A DNA stretch of 64,000 nucleotides from Cupriavidus plantarum. GTDB taxonomy: Bacteria; Pseudomonadota; Gammaproteobacteria; Burkholderiales; Burkholderiaceae. Below are positions 32,751 to 41,368 of the stretch, in pieces. The position numbers and the translations under genes are program-made. Each line of letters starts with the position of its first letter. Positions within the stretch are counted from its first letter, which is position 1. Location: positions 186,001 through 250,000 of the forward strand of contig NZ_CAJPUX010000002.1 in NCBI RefSeq assembly GCF_905397285.1, given 5' to 3'. The notes beneath the pieces were generated by a model. That model was not told where the DNA came from, made no database searches, and was given only the letters and a program-made list of their open reading frames with translations.

Positions 32751-35399
32751 TCAGGTATTCGCGAGCAGCTTGCGGGCCTTCGTCAGCGTCTGCCGGACCT
32801 TGTCGTGCCCGGCCCACGGGTCATGAGCCGCCAACGCCTCGAGCCGGTCGGCCACATTGGCGATGGTCCATTGGGCGGAAGACGTCAGGCCATCGAGTTC
32901 GTCCCACGCGACCGGGATCGATACGCCGAGGCCGGGCCGGGCGCGCGCGGAGAAAGCGGCGGCGGTGGTAGCCCCGACACCGTTGCGCAGGTAATCGATG
33001 AAAATCTTGCCAACACGGTTGCGCGGGCCGCTTTTGACAACAAAGCGGTCCGGAATCGTGGTGGCCATGTGGCGAACCACGTCCTGTGCAAAGTCGCGGA
33101 CTTCGTCCCATCCGGCCTTCGCGGCGATCGGCACCACCACATGCAGGCCCTTGCCCCCGCTGGTCTTCAGGAAGCTTTGCAGGCCGAGCGTATCGAGCAG
33201 CGTCTTCACGAGCTGCGCGCCCTCCTGGATCTGGGGCCATTCGACGCCTTCGCCGGGGTCGATGTCGAACACGATACGATCGGGCTTGTCGATGGCCTTC
33301 GCGCGCGCGTTCCACGTGTGGAATTCCACGACGTTCAGCTGCGCCACGGCCACGATGGCGCTCTCCGACGCGATCTCCAGCAACGGGGGATGGCCGGGCC
33401 AAAGATCCGGGTCGAGCTCCCTGACGCCCTCGATATCGAGCGTGTCGCCATGGCGCTGGAAAAACTGTTGCCCGTCGATACCCGCCGGGGCGCGCACCAT
33501 CGCGATGGGGCGGCCCTTGAGGAACGGCAGCATCAGGCCCGCCGCGCTGGCGTAATAGCGCACGAGGTCGCCCTTGGTAAGCCCGGTGGATTTGTCGATG
33601 ACGCGGTCCGCATGGCTGATGACGATCTTGCCGAGCTTCGGTTGGCTCGCCCGTGGCGGGGCTCTCCTGGCGGGCGCCTCCGTTGCCGCCTTCGTGGCCT
33701 TCGTGGCCTTCGTAGCCTTCGTAGGCGTCTTTGTCGCTGTCTTGGCTGCTGTCACCGGTTTCTCCACAGACACCGCCCCCGCGGGCTTGTCCGTCCGCAG
33801 CCCGCGAAACACGGAATGCCGGACGCGACCCTCCTTGGTCCACGCGCCGAACGCGACTTCCGCCACCAGCTTCGGCTTGACCCAATGTCCCTTCACCCCG
33901 CGCGGCAGGTCCGCGAAGGGCGTCTCGTCCGCGACCAACGCGTCGAGTTGCTTGCGCAGGCTGTCGAGCAGCGCGGTATCGAACCCCGTGCCGACGTTGC
34001 CTGCATACCGAAGCTTGCCGTCCGCGTCATGCACGCCAAGCAGCAGCGATCCGAGGCCGCTGCGGCTGCCCTTGGGATCGGTAAATCCGCCGATCACGAA
34101 CTCCTGCCGCAACTGGCACTTGAGCTTGATCCACGTATTCGCGCGCGTATTCACATACGGCGCATCCACGCGCTTGCCAATCACCCCCTCGAGCTTCATG
34201 CGGCAGGCGGCCTCGAGCATGTCGTGCGGATCCACCTCGTGGCTCTCGCTGAAGCGCAGCCGTGGCGCGGTGTTCGCCGCCATCAACTGGCCCAGCAATG
34301 CCCGCCGCTCGGCCAGGGGCACCGCCCGCAGATCGTGCCCCGCGTAGTAGGGCAAATCGAACAGGTAATACTGGATGGCGTCGACACGAGACGTTTCGAA
34401 CGCGTTCTGCAGCGCCTGGAAATCGGTCGCGCCGTCGGCGTCCACCACGACGATCTCGCCGTCGAGCCAGCCATCGGGCAACCCAAGCGTCCGCACCTCC
34501 GCCGCGAGCGACCGCAACTTGCTGGTCCAATCGTTGCCATTGCGCGTGAACAGCCGCACGTCGTCGCCATCGACCCGCGCTAGCAGGCGATAGCCGTCGA
34601 ACTTGATCTCGTACTGCCATTCGCCGTAGCCGGGCGGCGCATCGACGAGCGTCGCGAGTTGCGGCGCCAATGCCAACGGCAACGCGGCCTTCTTCGCGTC
34701 CCGCGCCACCGCGTCGGGAAGCGTCACCGCCGCGGCCTGCCTGCCGCGCGCGGTTTTTCCCCCTTCAGCGCTCTTGCGCGACTTGCCCTGGGTCACGGCT
34801 TTTGCGGTGCCCGCCAGCACGCTGTCGGGGAAGGCCTCCGTGACATCGAACTCCGATGCGGGCCGCGCGAGTTCGTCGCGCTCCTTGATGAGCAGCCACG
34901 CATCCTGATCCCGCTGCCGCTTGCCGCCCATGCGCACGAGCGTCCAGTGCCCCTGCATCTTTTCCCCGCGCAGCTCGAACTTGAGCTTGCCGTCTCGATA
35001 GCCCTGCTCAGGGTCGGTCAGCGGAATCCATACCCCGCGGTCCCAGACGATGACGGTGCCGGCGCCATAGTGCCCGGCGGGAATCACGCCTTCGAAGTCC
35101 GCATAGTCGAGCGGATGGTCCTCGACGTGGACCGCCATGCGCTTGTCGGCAGGATCGTAGCTCGGCCCCTTGGGGACCGCCCAGCTCTTCAGCGTGCCAT
35201 CGAGCTCCAGCCGGAAATCGTAGTGCAGGCGCCGGGCCGCGTGCTTCTGGATGACGAACGAAAGCGCCTTTCCCGCGCGGGCGCGCGCCGCCTTCCTGCC
35301 GGAGGGCTCGGGCGTCGCGCCGAAGTCGCGCATCGTCTGGTACTTGCCCAGCGGCGACGGCTTGGGTCCCGAAGTTGTGCTCTGCGAGGTTCTGGCCAT
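32751..35399 (-). CDS. ligD: Multifunctional NHEJ DNA ligase D
   Basis: Protein of 882 residues with all three LigD activities. The order is phosphoesterase (about 20-190; FVIQKHAARRLHYDFRLELDG), ATP-dependent ligase (about 235-535; adenylated Lys in YEIKFDGYRLL, then DGEIVVVD and LEGVIGKR), and primase-polymerase (about 595-880; metal-binding VFDIDPGEG, SGGKGLHVVVP). Linkers are low in complexity, including repeated Thr-Lys-Ala units in TPTKATKATKATKAA. The ATG at 35399 is chosen because upstream residues lack similarity. It works with Ku to trim, fill and seal broken DNA ends. Confidence 0.95.
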   Translation of the reverse strand: MARTSQSTTSGPKPSPLGKYQTMRDFGATPEPSGRKAARARAGKALSFVIQKHAARRLHYDFRLELDGTLKSWAVPKGPSYDPADKRMAVHVEDHPLDYADFEGVIPAGHYGAGTVIVWDRGVWIPLTDPEQGYRDGKLKFELRGEKMQGHWTLVRMGGKRQRDQDAWLLIKERDELARPASEFDVTEAFPDSVLAGTAKAVTQGKSRKSAEGGKTARGRQAAAVTLPDAVARDAKKAALPLALAPQLATLVDAPPGYGEWQYEIKFDGYRLLARVDGDDVRLFTRNGNDWTSKLRSLAAEVRTLGLPDGWLDGEIVVVDADGATDFQALQNAFETSRVDAIQYYLFDLPYYAGHDLRAVPLAERRALLGQLMAANTAPRLRFSESHEVDPHDMLEAACRMKLEGVIGKRVDAPYVNTRANTWIKLKCQLRQEFVIGGFTDPKGSRSGLGSLLLGVHDADGKLRYAGNVGTGFDTALLDSLRKQLDALVADETPFADLPRGVKGHWVKPKLVAEVAFGAWTKEGRVRHSVFRGLRTDKPAGAVSVEKPVTAAKTATKTPTKATKATKATKAATEAPARRAPPRASQPKLGKIVISHADRVIDKSTGLTKGDLVRYYASAAGLMLPFLKGRPIAMVRAPAGIDGQQFFQRHGDTLDIEGVRELDPDLWPGHPPLLEIASESAIVAVAQLNVVEFHTWNARAKAIDKPDRIVFDIDPGEGVEWPQIQEGAQLVKTLLDTLGLQSFLKTSGGKGLHVVVPIAAKAGWDEVRDFAQDVVRHMATTIPDRFVVKSGPRNRVGKIFIDYLRNGVGATTAAAFSARARPGLGVSIPVAWDELDGLTSSAQWTIANVADRLEALAAHDPWAGHDKVRQTLTKARKLLANT

Positions 35400-35637
35400 G
35401 GTCGATACCCTCTGATGCCGCGATGGCGATGTGTCTTTCAGCTTATGCAGCAAACGGCGCCCCGGAAATAAGCCACCGTCCTACATGCGCGCTTTGTAAA
35501 TCTGCATCGCGGCGGGCGTGTGCCGCTGCGACAAATACAAGGTGCAAATCAAGGTGGATGCGCGCTGCCGCACCGGGAACGGGAATTGCGACGATGGATC
35601 GATTCTGATTCGTTACCGTTCAGGAGGACGCGTCACC

Positions 35638-36651
35638 ATGGAATCCGCGAAAAAGGTCGAACTCAAGAAGATTGGATCGCAGGTCATCGTGATCACCGGA
35701 GCGAGCAGCGGCGTCGGGCTCGTCACCGCACGCGCGGCGGCCGGGCGTGGCGCGAAACTCGTGCTCGTGGCGCGCAGCGAGGAAGCCTTGCATCAGCTTG
35801 CTGAAGAATTGCGCGAACACGGCACCGAGGTCATCACTGTGAAGGCCGATGTAGGCAGGCAGGAAGACGTCGCGCGCGTCGCGGAGATGGCCATCGAGCG
35901 CTTCGGTGGCTTCGACACATGGATCAACAACGCGGGCGTAACGATCTTCGGCCGCCACGACGACGTGCCGCTGGAGGACCAGCGGCGGCTGTTCGATACG
36001 AACTACTGGGGCATGGTCCACGGCTCGCTGGTCGCGGCCGCGCACATGCGGCAACAGGGGGGCGCCATCATCAATATCAGCAGCGAGGCGGCCGACGGAC
36101 CCATGCCACTGCAGAGCGCATACGCTGCGTCGCAACATGCCATCAAAGGCTTCACGGACACGCTGCGGCTCGAGCTCGAGCAGGAGAAGGCGCCGATCTC
36201 CGTAACGCTCATCAAGCCCGCCGGACTGGAAACGCCCATGGTCTCGCATGCGAAGAATTTCCTGCATTGCGAACCTCAGCAGCCGCCGCCGCTCTACGAT
36301 CCGGCGCTGGCCGCCGACGCCATCCTGTTCGCGGCGCAGCATCCACGCCGCGATCTGTTTGTGGGCGGCGCGGCCAAGGCGTTCTCGGCGGCGGCGTATC
36401 ACGCGCCGCATGCGTTCGATCGCTTCATGCGGCGCTTCATGTGCCGCGCGCAGCAGACGAGCACACCCGCGGGACCGCGCGAGGACAATGCGCTGTATGA
36501 CGGCGCCAACAGCCTGGTCGAGCGGACCGGCCATCGGCGCGCGTTGCATTCGTGCCCGTACACGACGTCGGCGCGGCATCCGCTGCTGACGACGATGGTC
36601 GTGATGGGGGCGTCGGCGGCGGTGGCCGCCATGCTGCGCAGCCGCCGCTGA
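35638..36651 (+). CDS. SDR-family oxidoreductase with C-terminal extension
   Basis: Protein of 337 residues. Residues ~10-215 are a classical SDR domain: TGASSGVGLVTARA, NNAG, NISSEAADG and YAASQHAIKGF, with Ser, Tyr and a His-Ala-Ile-Lys catalytic Lys. The remaining ~110 residues end in a hydrophobic segment (LLTTMVVMGASAAVAAML) that may anchor the protein. AGGAGGACG precedes the start. SDRs of this layout often lie near stress genes in proteobacteria. The substrate is unknown. It converges on treY. Confidence 0.8.
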   Translation: MESAKKVELKKIGSQVIVITGASSGVGLVTARAAAGRGAKLVLVARSEEALHQLAEELREHGTEVITVKADVGRQEDVARVAEMAIERFGGFDTWINNAGVTIFGRHDDVPLEDQRRLFDTNYWGMVHGSLVAAAHMRQQGGAIINISSEAADGPMPLQSAYAASQHAIKGFTDTLRLELEQEKAPISVTLIKPAGLETPMVSHAKNFLHCEPQQPPPLYDPALAADAILFAAQHPRRDLFVGGAAKAFSAAAYHAPHAFDRFMRRFMCRAQQTSTPAGPREDNALYDGANSLVERTGHRRALHSCPYTTSARHPLLTTMVVMGASAAVAAMLRSRR

Positions 36652-36666
36652 ATCGTTACCCGAGGC

Positions 36667-39327
36667 TTAGCCGCGCGCCAGCAGGGCGACGGGCAACTGG
36701 TGCAGGACGTCCCGGATACGCAGATGCCCCGCGTGCACGGCGATCGTCCGGCCCGTCAGCACATCGACCCATGCTCCACCGTCGCGGGCGCGTAGCGCCG
36801 TATCGCCCCAGCACTGCGCCGGAATGCGCGGCATGTCTGGTTCCACATGCCGCGCTGCGTGCCGCGTGACCACCGTGATGGTTTCCAGGCCGCCGCACTG
36901 CCGTGAGAACGCGAGCACGTGCGATGCCATGTCCCCGCTGGCCACCACCGGTTCGCATGTGCCGGCGGTGAACAACATCTCCTGACCGCGGCGGAACTGC
37001 AGGACCGCGCGAATCAACTGCTGCTTGATACGGCCGTCGCGCCAGTGCTGGAGCCAGTGCGACCACCCCGCCGTGCACTCGCACTGCGCGCGCAGCCGTT
37101 CGTAGTCGGGCGCGCGACGGTTGTCGGGATCGACGAGGCTGAAGTCCCACGTCTCGGTGCCCTGATAACGGTCCGGCACGCCGGGCGCCGTCAGTTGCAG
37201 CAGCGTTTGCGACAAGCTGTTGAGCGCGGCCGCGGGGCCGAGCCGATGCGCGAACTGCCCGATGCGTTCGAGCACACCATCGGCTTCTCCCGCGCCCAGC
37301 GCCGCGACGAACGCCTCGCACGCGGCTTCGTACTGCGGATCCGGATCGGTCCAGCTGCCGTGACGCTTCGCTTCGCGAATCGACTTCGTCTGCCACGCAA
37401 GCACACGATCGACGAGGTCGCGCTGCGCGCCCTCGGATGCCAGCGTGCGAGGATCGGCAGGCCAGGCGCCGAGCAGCGTCTGGTAGAGCATCATGCGATC
37501 GACGCCGTCGGGGCCCTTGGGCGAAGCGGCCAGCACGGGCGCCATCCGGGCCTCCCATGCTTCGACGGCCGCGCGCCATTCGTCGGCGAGTTCACTCAGC
37601 ACCGCGAGCCTCATGCGCGCGTCCTCGCCGCGCTTGTGGTCGTGCGTCGCGGTAGCGAGCATCGCGTGGCGCGGACGCGCGAGCAGCCGCGCGAAAAAAT
37701 GTTCGGGCGAGATCGCCAGCACGCCGGGATCGCTGCCGACCTCGTTGCGCGACAGCAGGCGGCCATATCGATAGAACGCCGTGTCCTCGCCACCCTTGGC
37801 CGCGAGGGCGGGCATGATCTGCTGGAGCTTCGTGCGCAGGTCGCCAGCGGGGGTGCCGATCGGCGAGCTGTCACGAAGGGATGCCACGATGAGATCGAGG
37901 GCCACCTGTTCGTCGCCGAGTAGCGTGGCCCGCGCGCGTTCGGCGGCGGCGTCGAGCAGCGCATCGTCCGCGGCGGTGCCAGCGGGGTCGGGAGACGCGC
38001 CATGGGAAGCACCCGCGGCAGCGCCAACATAATACGTGCGATAGACGGGGATCTGTAGCAGCAACGCGTGGAGCGCATGCCGCAGCGCCGCGAGCGTGAT
38101 ATCGCGCAGTTCTGGCGTCGCGCGGACGCGCGCGTACAACCGCGCGCATGCACCGCCGAATTCCGTCATCAAATGCCGGTCGAGAATACGTTCGCGGCCG
38201 GCCCTGACCTGGGCCGGATAGTCGCGCGTGTCGTGGCCGATCTCGTGCCACAGCGCATCGAGCGTCGCTTCACCGCGTTTGTGATGCAGCACCGCGGCCA
38301 CGTCGTTCATGAAGTCGTAGCCCGTGGTGCCGTCCGTCTGCCAGTCCGCGCGCAAGGGCTCGTCTTCCCCGAGGATTTTTTCGATCACGATCCACGGATG
38401 CATGCGCGCCTGCTCGCCGGGACGTCCCGGCCGCAGCGCGTCGAGCCGCGCGCGCAGTTGCCGGCAGTAGCCGGCCGGATCGGCGAGCCCGTCCACATGA
38501 TCGATGCGCACGCCGTCGATCCATCCTTCGCGATAGAGCCGGAACACGAGTGCATGGGTGTCTTCGAACACCTCCTCGCGCTCCTGCCGCAACCCCACGA
38601 GTTCGGTGATCTCGAAGAAGCGGCGCCAGTTGAGCTCGGCGGCGGCCGTGCGCCACCATGCGAGGCGGTAGTGCTGGCGCTCGAGGAGGGCGTTCCACGC
38701 CTCGGGCGTATCGGGTGTATCGGGTGTATCGGGCGTATCGGGCGTGTCGGGCGTATCGGGTGTATCGGCCGTCATCGATGGCGAATCCGCCAGCGGCAAC
38801 GTCTGCTCGCCATAACGCAGCACGGCATGCCCCTCGGCATCGCGTTCGATCGACAGGGCGCCGGACTTCAGCGTGTCCCAGTACCGCTCGCCGAGAATCG
38901 GCACATGCACCTTGCCGGCGAGCGCGGGATCGCGCGAGTCCCAGTCGATGTCGAAGTGATGCGCGTAGCGGCTGTCCCGCCCGTTGGCGAGGACGTCGCG
39001 CCACCAGCCGTTGTGCGTGACATCCGCGGCCATATGGTTCGGCACGATATCGATCACGATCCCAAGCCCTGCATCGCGCGCGGTGCGGCACAGGGTGTAG
39101 AAACCCTCTTCGCCGCCGAGTTCGGGATTGATGCGCGTGCAGTCGGTCACGTCGTAGCCGTGCGTCGAACCAGGACGCGCGCACGTGATCGGCGACAGAT
39201 ACAGATGACTGATGCCAAGCGCCGCATGGTAAGGCACGAGGGCCGTTGCGTCGGCGAAGGTGAAGCCCGCATGCATTTGCATGCGCGCCGTGGCGCGGGG
39301 CACCCCGGCAAGGTCGAGATCGGTCAT
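36667..39327 (-). CDS. treY: Malto-oligosyltrehalose synthase
   Basis: An 886-residue GH13 enzyme that turns the reducing-end alpha-1,4 bond of a maltodextrin into alpha,alpha-1,1. It has the N-terminal QMHAGFTFADA and ISHLYLSPITCARPGSTHGYDV, IVIDIVPNHMA, GWIDGVRIDHVDGLADP (nucleophile Asp) and PWIVIEKILGEDEPL (acid Glu). A run of seven Thr-Pro-Asp units in the central insert comes from 9-bp DNA repeats at 38704-38766. It is last in the glgP-glgA-treZ-treY operon, 39 bp after treZ. TreZ then releases free trehalose. Confidence 0.95.
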   Translation of the reverse strand: MTDLDLAGVPRATARMQMHAGFTFADATALVPYHAALGISHLYLSPITCARPGSTHGYDVTDCTRINPELGGEEGFYTLCRTARDAGLGIVIDIVPNHMAADVTHNGWWRDVLANGRDSRYAHHFDIDWDSRDPALAGKVHVPILGERYWDTLKSGALSIERDAEGHAVLRYGEQTLPLADSPSMTADTPDTPDTPDTPDTPDTPDTPEAWNALLERQHYRLAWWRTAAAELNWRRFFEITELVGLRQEREEVFEDTHALVFRLYREGWIDGVRIDHVDGLADPAGYCRQLRARLDALRPGRPGEQARMHPWIVIEKILGEDEPLRADWQTDGTTGYDFMNDVAAVLHHKRGEATLDALWHEIGHDTRDYPAQVRAGRERILDRHLMTEFGGACARLYARVRATPELRDITLAALRHALHALLLQIPVYRTYYVGAAAGASHGASPDPAGTAADDALLDAAAERARATLLGDEQVALDLIVASLRDSSPIGTPAGDLRTKLQQIMPALAAKGGEDTAFYRYGRLLSRNEVGSDPGVLAISPEHFFARLLARPRHAMLATATHDHKRGEDARMRLAVLSELADEWRAAVEAWEARMAPVLAASPKGPDGVDRMMLYQTLLGAWPADPRTLASEGAQRDLVDRVLAWQTKSIREAKRHGSWTDPDPQYEAACEAFVAALGAGEADGVLERIGQFAHRLGPAAALNSLSQTLLQLTAPGVPDRYQGTETWDFSLVDPDNRRAPDYERLRAQCECTAGWSHWLQHWRDGRIKQQLIRAVLQFRRGQEMLFTAGTCEPVVASGDMASHVLAFSRQCGGLETITVVTRHAARHVEPDMPRIPAQCWGDTALRARDGGAWVDVLTGRTIAVHAGHLRIRDVLHQLPVALLARG
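38704..38766. repeat. Seven 9-bp tandem repeats inside treY
   Basis: Units GGG(C/T)GT(A/G)TC repeat seven times head to tail and encode (Thr-Pro-Asp) repeats on the minus strand. The copies differ at the wobble base, so the array is not brand new, but it is a likely site of copy-number change. Confidence 0.9.
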
Positions 39328-39366
39328 GAGTCCGTCGATAGATACTGATTGCCGGGGCGGGCCGCT

Positions 39367-41355
39367 TCAGTGGTGAGAGAGGTGAGCGTGGTGAGTACCG
39401 GTCTCCGCGCGATGCAGGCAGGTGACGCAGCATTTCGGCGGCAACTCGCCACCGGTCAGCGCGGCGATGCCGCCAGGCAACAGGTTCGAGTGCAGCGCCG
39501 TGGATGCTTCGCATTGCGCCGGCACCGGGTTGTCCCCGAGGTTGAGCCAGATCGACAGCAGGCTGCCGTCACCGAGCGTCCAGCGCGCAACAAGCGCGCG
39601 ATCGCCGAGAATCTCCACGCCAGCGCTGCGCGTACCTGCCAGACGCGGCACGATCTCGTGCCGGCGGATCGCGAGCAGCTCGCCATAATAGTGATGCCAC
39701 GCGCGGCAATAGCCGTCCGTGTCGTCGCAATGCGGCCGCGACGCTTCGAACGTTTCCACGGCGTTCGGATCGGGAATCTGTGCCGCGCGCGATTCGTCGC
39801 TGAAGGCGGCGGCGGCCCCGAATTCGCGGCGGCGGCCATCGCGCACCGCCTGGGCAAGTTCGGGCGGATGATCCGTGAAATACAGGAAGGGTTCTCGCGC
39901 GCCGTCTTCCTCGCCCATATAGATCATCGGGATCTGCGGGCTCAGCAACTGCAACGCGACCGCGGCGCGCAACGCATCGGGATCGGCAAGCGTGGTCAGG
40001 CGTTCGCCGAACGCGCGATTGCCGGTCTGGTCGTGGTTCTGCAGGAACATGACGAACGACGTGGCCTCGAGCATCCCGCTCGGCTGCCCGCGGCGGACTT
40101 CGCGTCCCTGAAGCGGGCCGTCCGCATCTCCGGAGCGGTGCGGAGACGTTTCGCCCTGCCACGCAAAACCTTCGCCCAGCACGCGCGCCAGATGGCGCAG
40201 CGCGGGCGTACCGGGGCCCGACGGCGTCGTGCCAGGCAGATCCTCGTTGAACTCGCCGTAATAGCCATCGTGCTCGCCCGTGAGCAGGACATGCAAGGCA
40301 TGATGCGCGTCATCGTTCCATTGCGCGTCGTAACCGCTGCGCAACAGACTCGCATCGTTGTGATCGTTCTCGAGCACGAGGTGGACGTGCCGGTCCTTCA
40401 GGCATTGGCGGAGATGCTCCGCCATCTGAGGCAGCCAGCCCTCGTCTTCGATCGCATGCACCGCGTCCAGACGCAGGCCGTCGAAGCGGAACTGCTCGAG
40501 CCAGTAGCGGGCGTTCTCGGTGAAGAAGCGCCGCACTTCGGGCTGGCGGAAGTCGATGGCGGGGCCCCACGGCGTCTGCCGGTCTTCGCGGAAGAAGCGG
40601 CTGGCGTAGCTCGGCAGATAGTTGCCTTCGGGCCCGAAGTGGTTGTACACGACATCGAGCAGCACCATCATGCCGAGGCCGTGCGCGGTGTCGACGAATT
40701 CGCGCAATTGGTCCGGCGTGCCGTACGCGTGTTCGGGCGCGAACGGCAGCACGCCGTCATACCCCCAGTTGCGCGCGCCCGGGAATTCCGCGATGGGCAT
40801 CAGCTCGACTGCCGTGATGCCTAGCGCGGAGAGCCGTGGCAGCACACGCAGGGCGCCGGCAAAGCCGCCATGCAGGCCCACGTGCATTTCATAGATCACG
40901 GCTTCATGCCATGGCCGGCCGGTCCATTCGACGTGCCGCCACGCGTAGCCGGATTCGTCCGACGGATGCCAGAACACGCTGGCGCCATGGACGTCTTCCG
41001 CCTGCGCGCGCGAGGCCGGATCCGGGATGGTGGTGCCGTCATCGAGGCGGAACCAGTAGCGGGCGCCGTGGCAACACGCGGTCACGGCCTCGAACCAGCC
41101 GCGATCTCCCTGCGACATCAGGATCGGCTGCATGCCCGCGATCTCGAGGCGCACCGATTGTCCCTGTGCGGCAGCATCGGGCGCCCACAGACTGAAGCGT
41201 ACGCGGCCGTCCGCAAGCGGCGCCGGGCCGAAGCGATAGAGCGCCTCGCCGTTGTCGCTGCAGGGCAGCGCCCGGACGTCGCCACCCAGTGTTTCCCAGT
41301 TGGCATGCGGCGGCGCGGGGGCCGCCGTTGGCTCGATCGACATCGTCTGTGTCAT
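39367..41355 (-). CDS. treZ: Malto-oligosyltrehalose trehalohydrolase
   Basis: A 662-residue GH13 enzyme that cleaves the alpha-1,4 bond beside the terminal trehalosyl unit to release trehalose. An N-terminal beta domain (VRFSLWAPDAAAQG) is followed by the barrel: YEMHVGLHGGFAGAL, LMPIAEFPGARNWGYDGVLPFAPEHAYGTP, VVYNHFGPEGNYL, FDGLRLDAVHAI (Asp) and VHLVLENDHND (Glu). CCAGGACG supports ATG at 41355; a TTG further upstream would overlap glgA. It follows glgA by 13 bp. Confidence 0.95.
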   Translation of the reverse strand: MTQTMSIEPTAAPAPPHANWETLGGDVRALPCSDNGEALYRFGPAPLADGRVRFSLWAPDAAAQGQSVRLEIAGMQPILMSQGDRGWFEAVTACCHGARYWFRLDDGTTIPDPASRAQAEDVHGASVFWHPSDESGYAWRHVEWTGRPWHEAVIYEMHVGLHGGFAGALRVLPRLSALGITAVELMPIAEFPGARNWGYDGVLPFAPEHAYGTPDQLREFVDTAHGLGMMVLLDVVYNHFGPEGNYLPSYASRFFREDRQTPWGPAIDFRQPEVRRFFTENARYWLEQFRFDGLRLDAVHAIEDEGWLPQMAEHLRQCLKDRHVHLVLENDHNDASLLRSGYDAQWNDDAHHALHVLLTGEHDGYYGEFNEDLPGTTPSGPGTPALRHLARVLGEGFAWQGETSPHRSGDADGPLQGREVRRGQPSGMLEATSFVMFLQNHDQTGNRAFGERLTTLADPDALRAAVALQLLSPQIPMIYMGEEDGAREPFLYFTDHPPELAQAVRDGRRREFGAAAAFSDESRAAQIPDPNAVETFEASRPHCDDTDGYCRAWHHYYGELLAIRRHEIVPRLAGTRSAGVEILGDRALVARWTLGDGSLLSIWLNLGDNPVPAQCEASTALHSNLLPGGIAALTGGELPPKCCVTCLHRAETGTHHAHLSHH

Positions 41356-41368
41356 CACGCGTCCTGGT

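Noticed and set aside
38704..38766. CRISPR-like array
   Set aside because: Units are 9 bp with no spacers, lie inside treY and encode Thr-Pro-Asp repeats.
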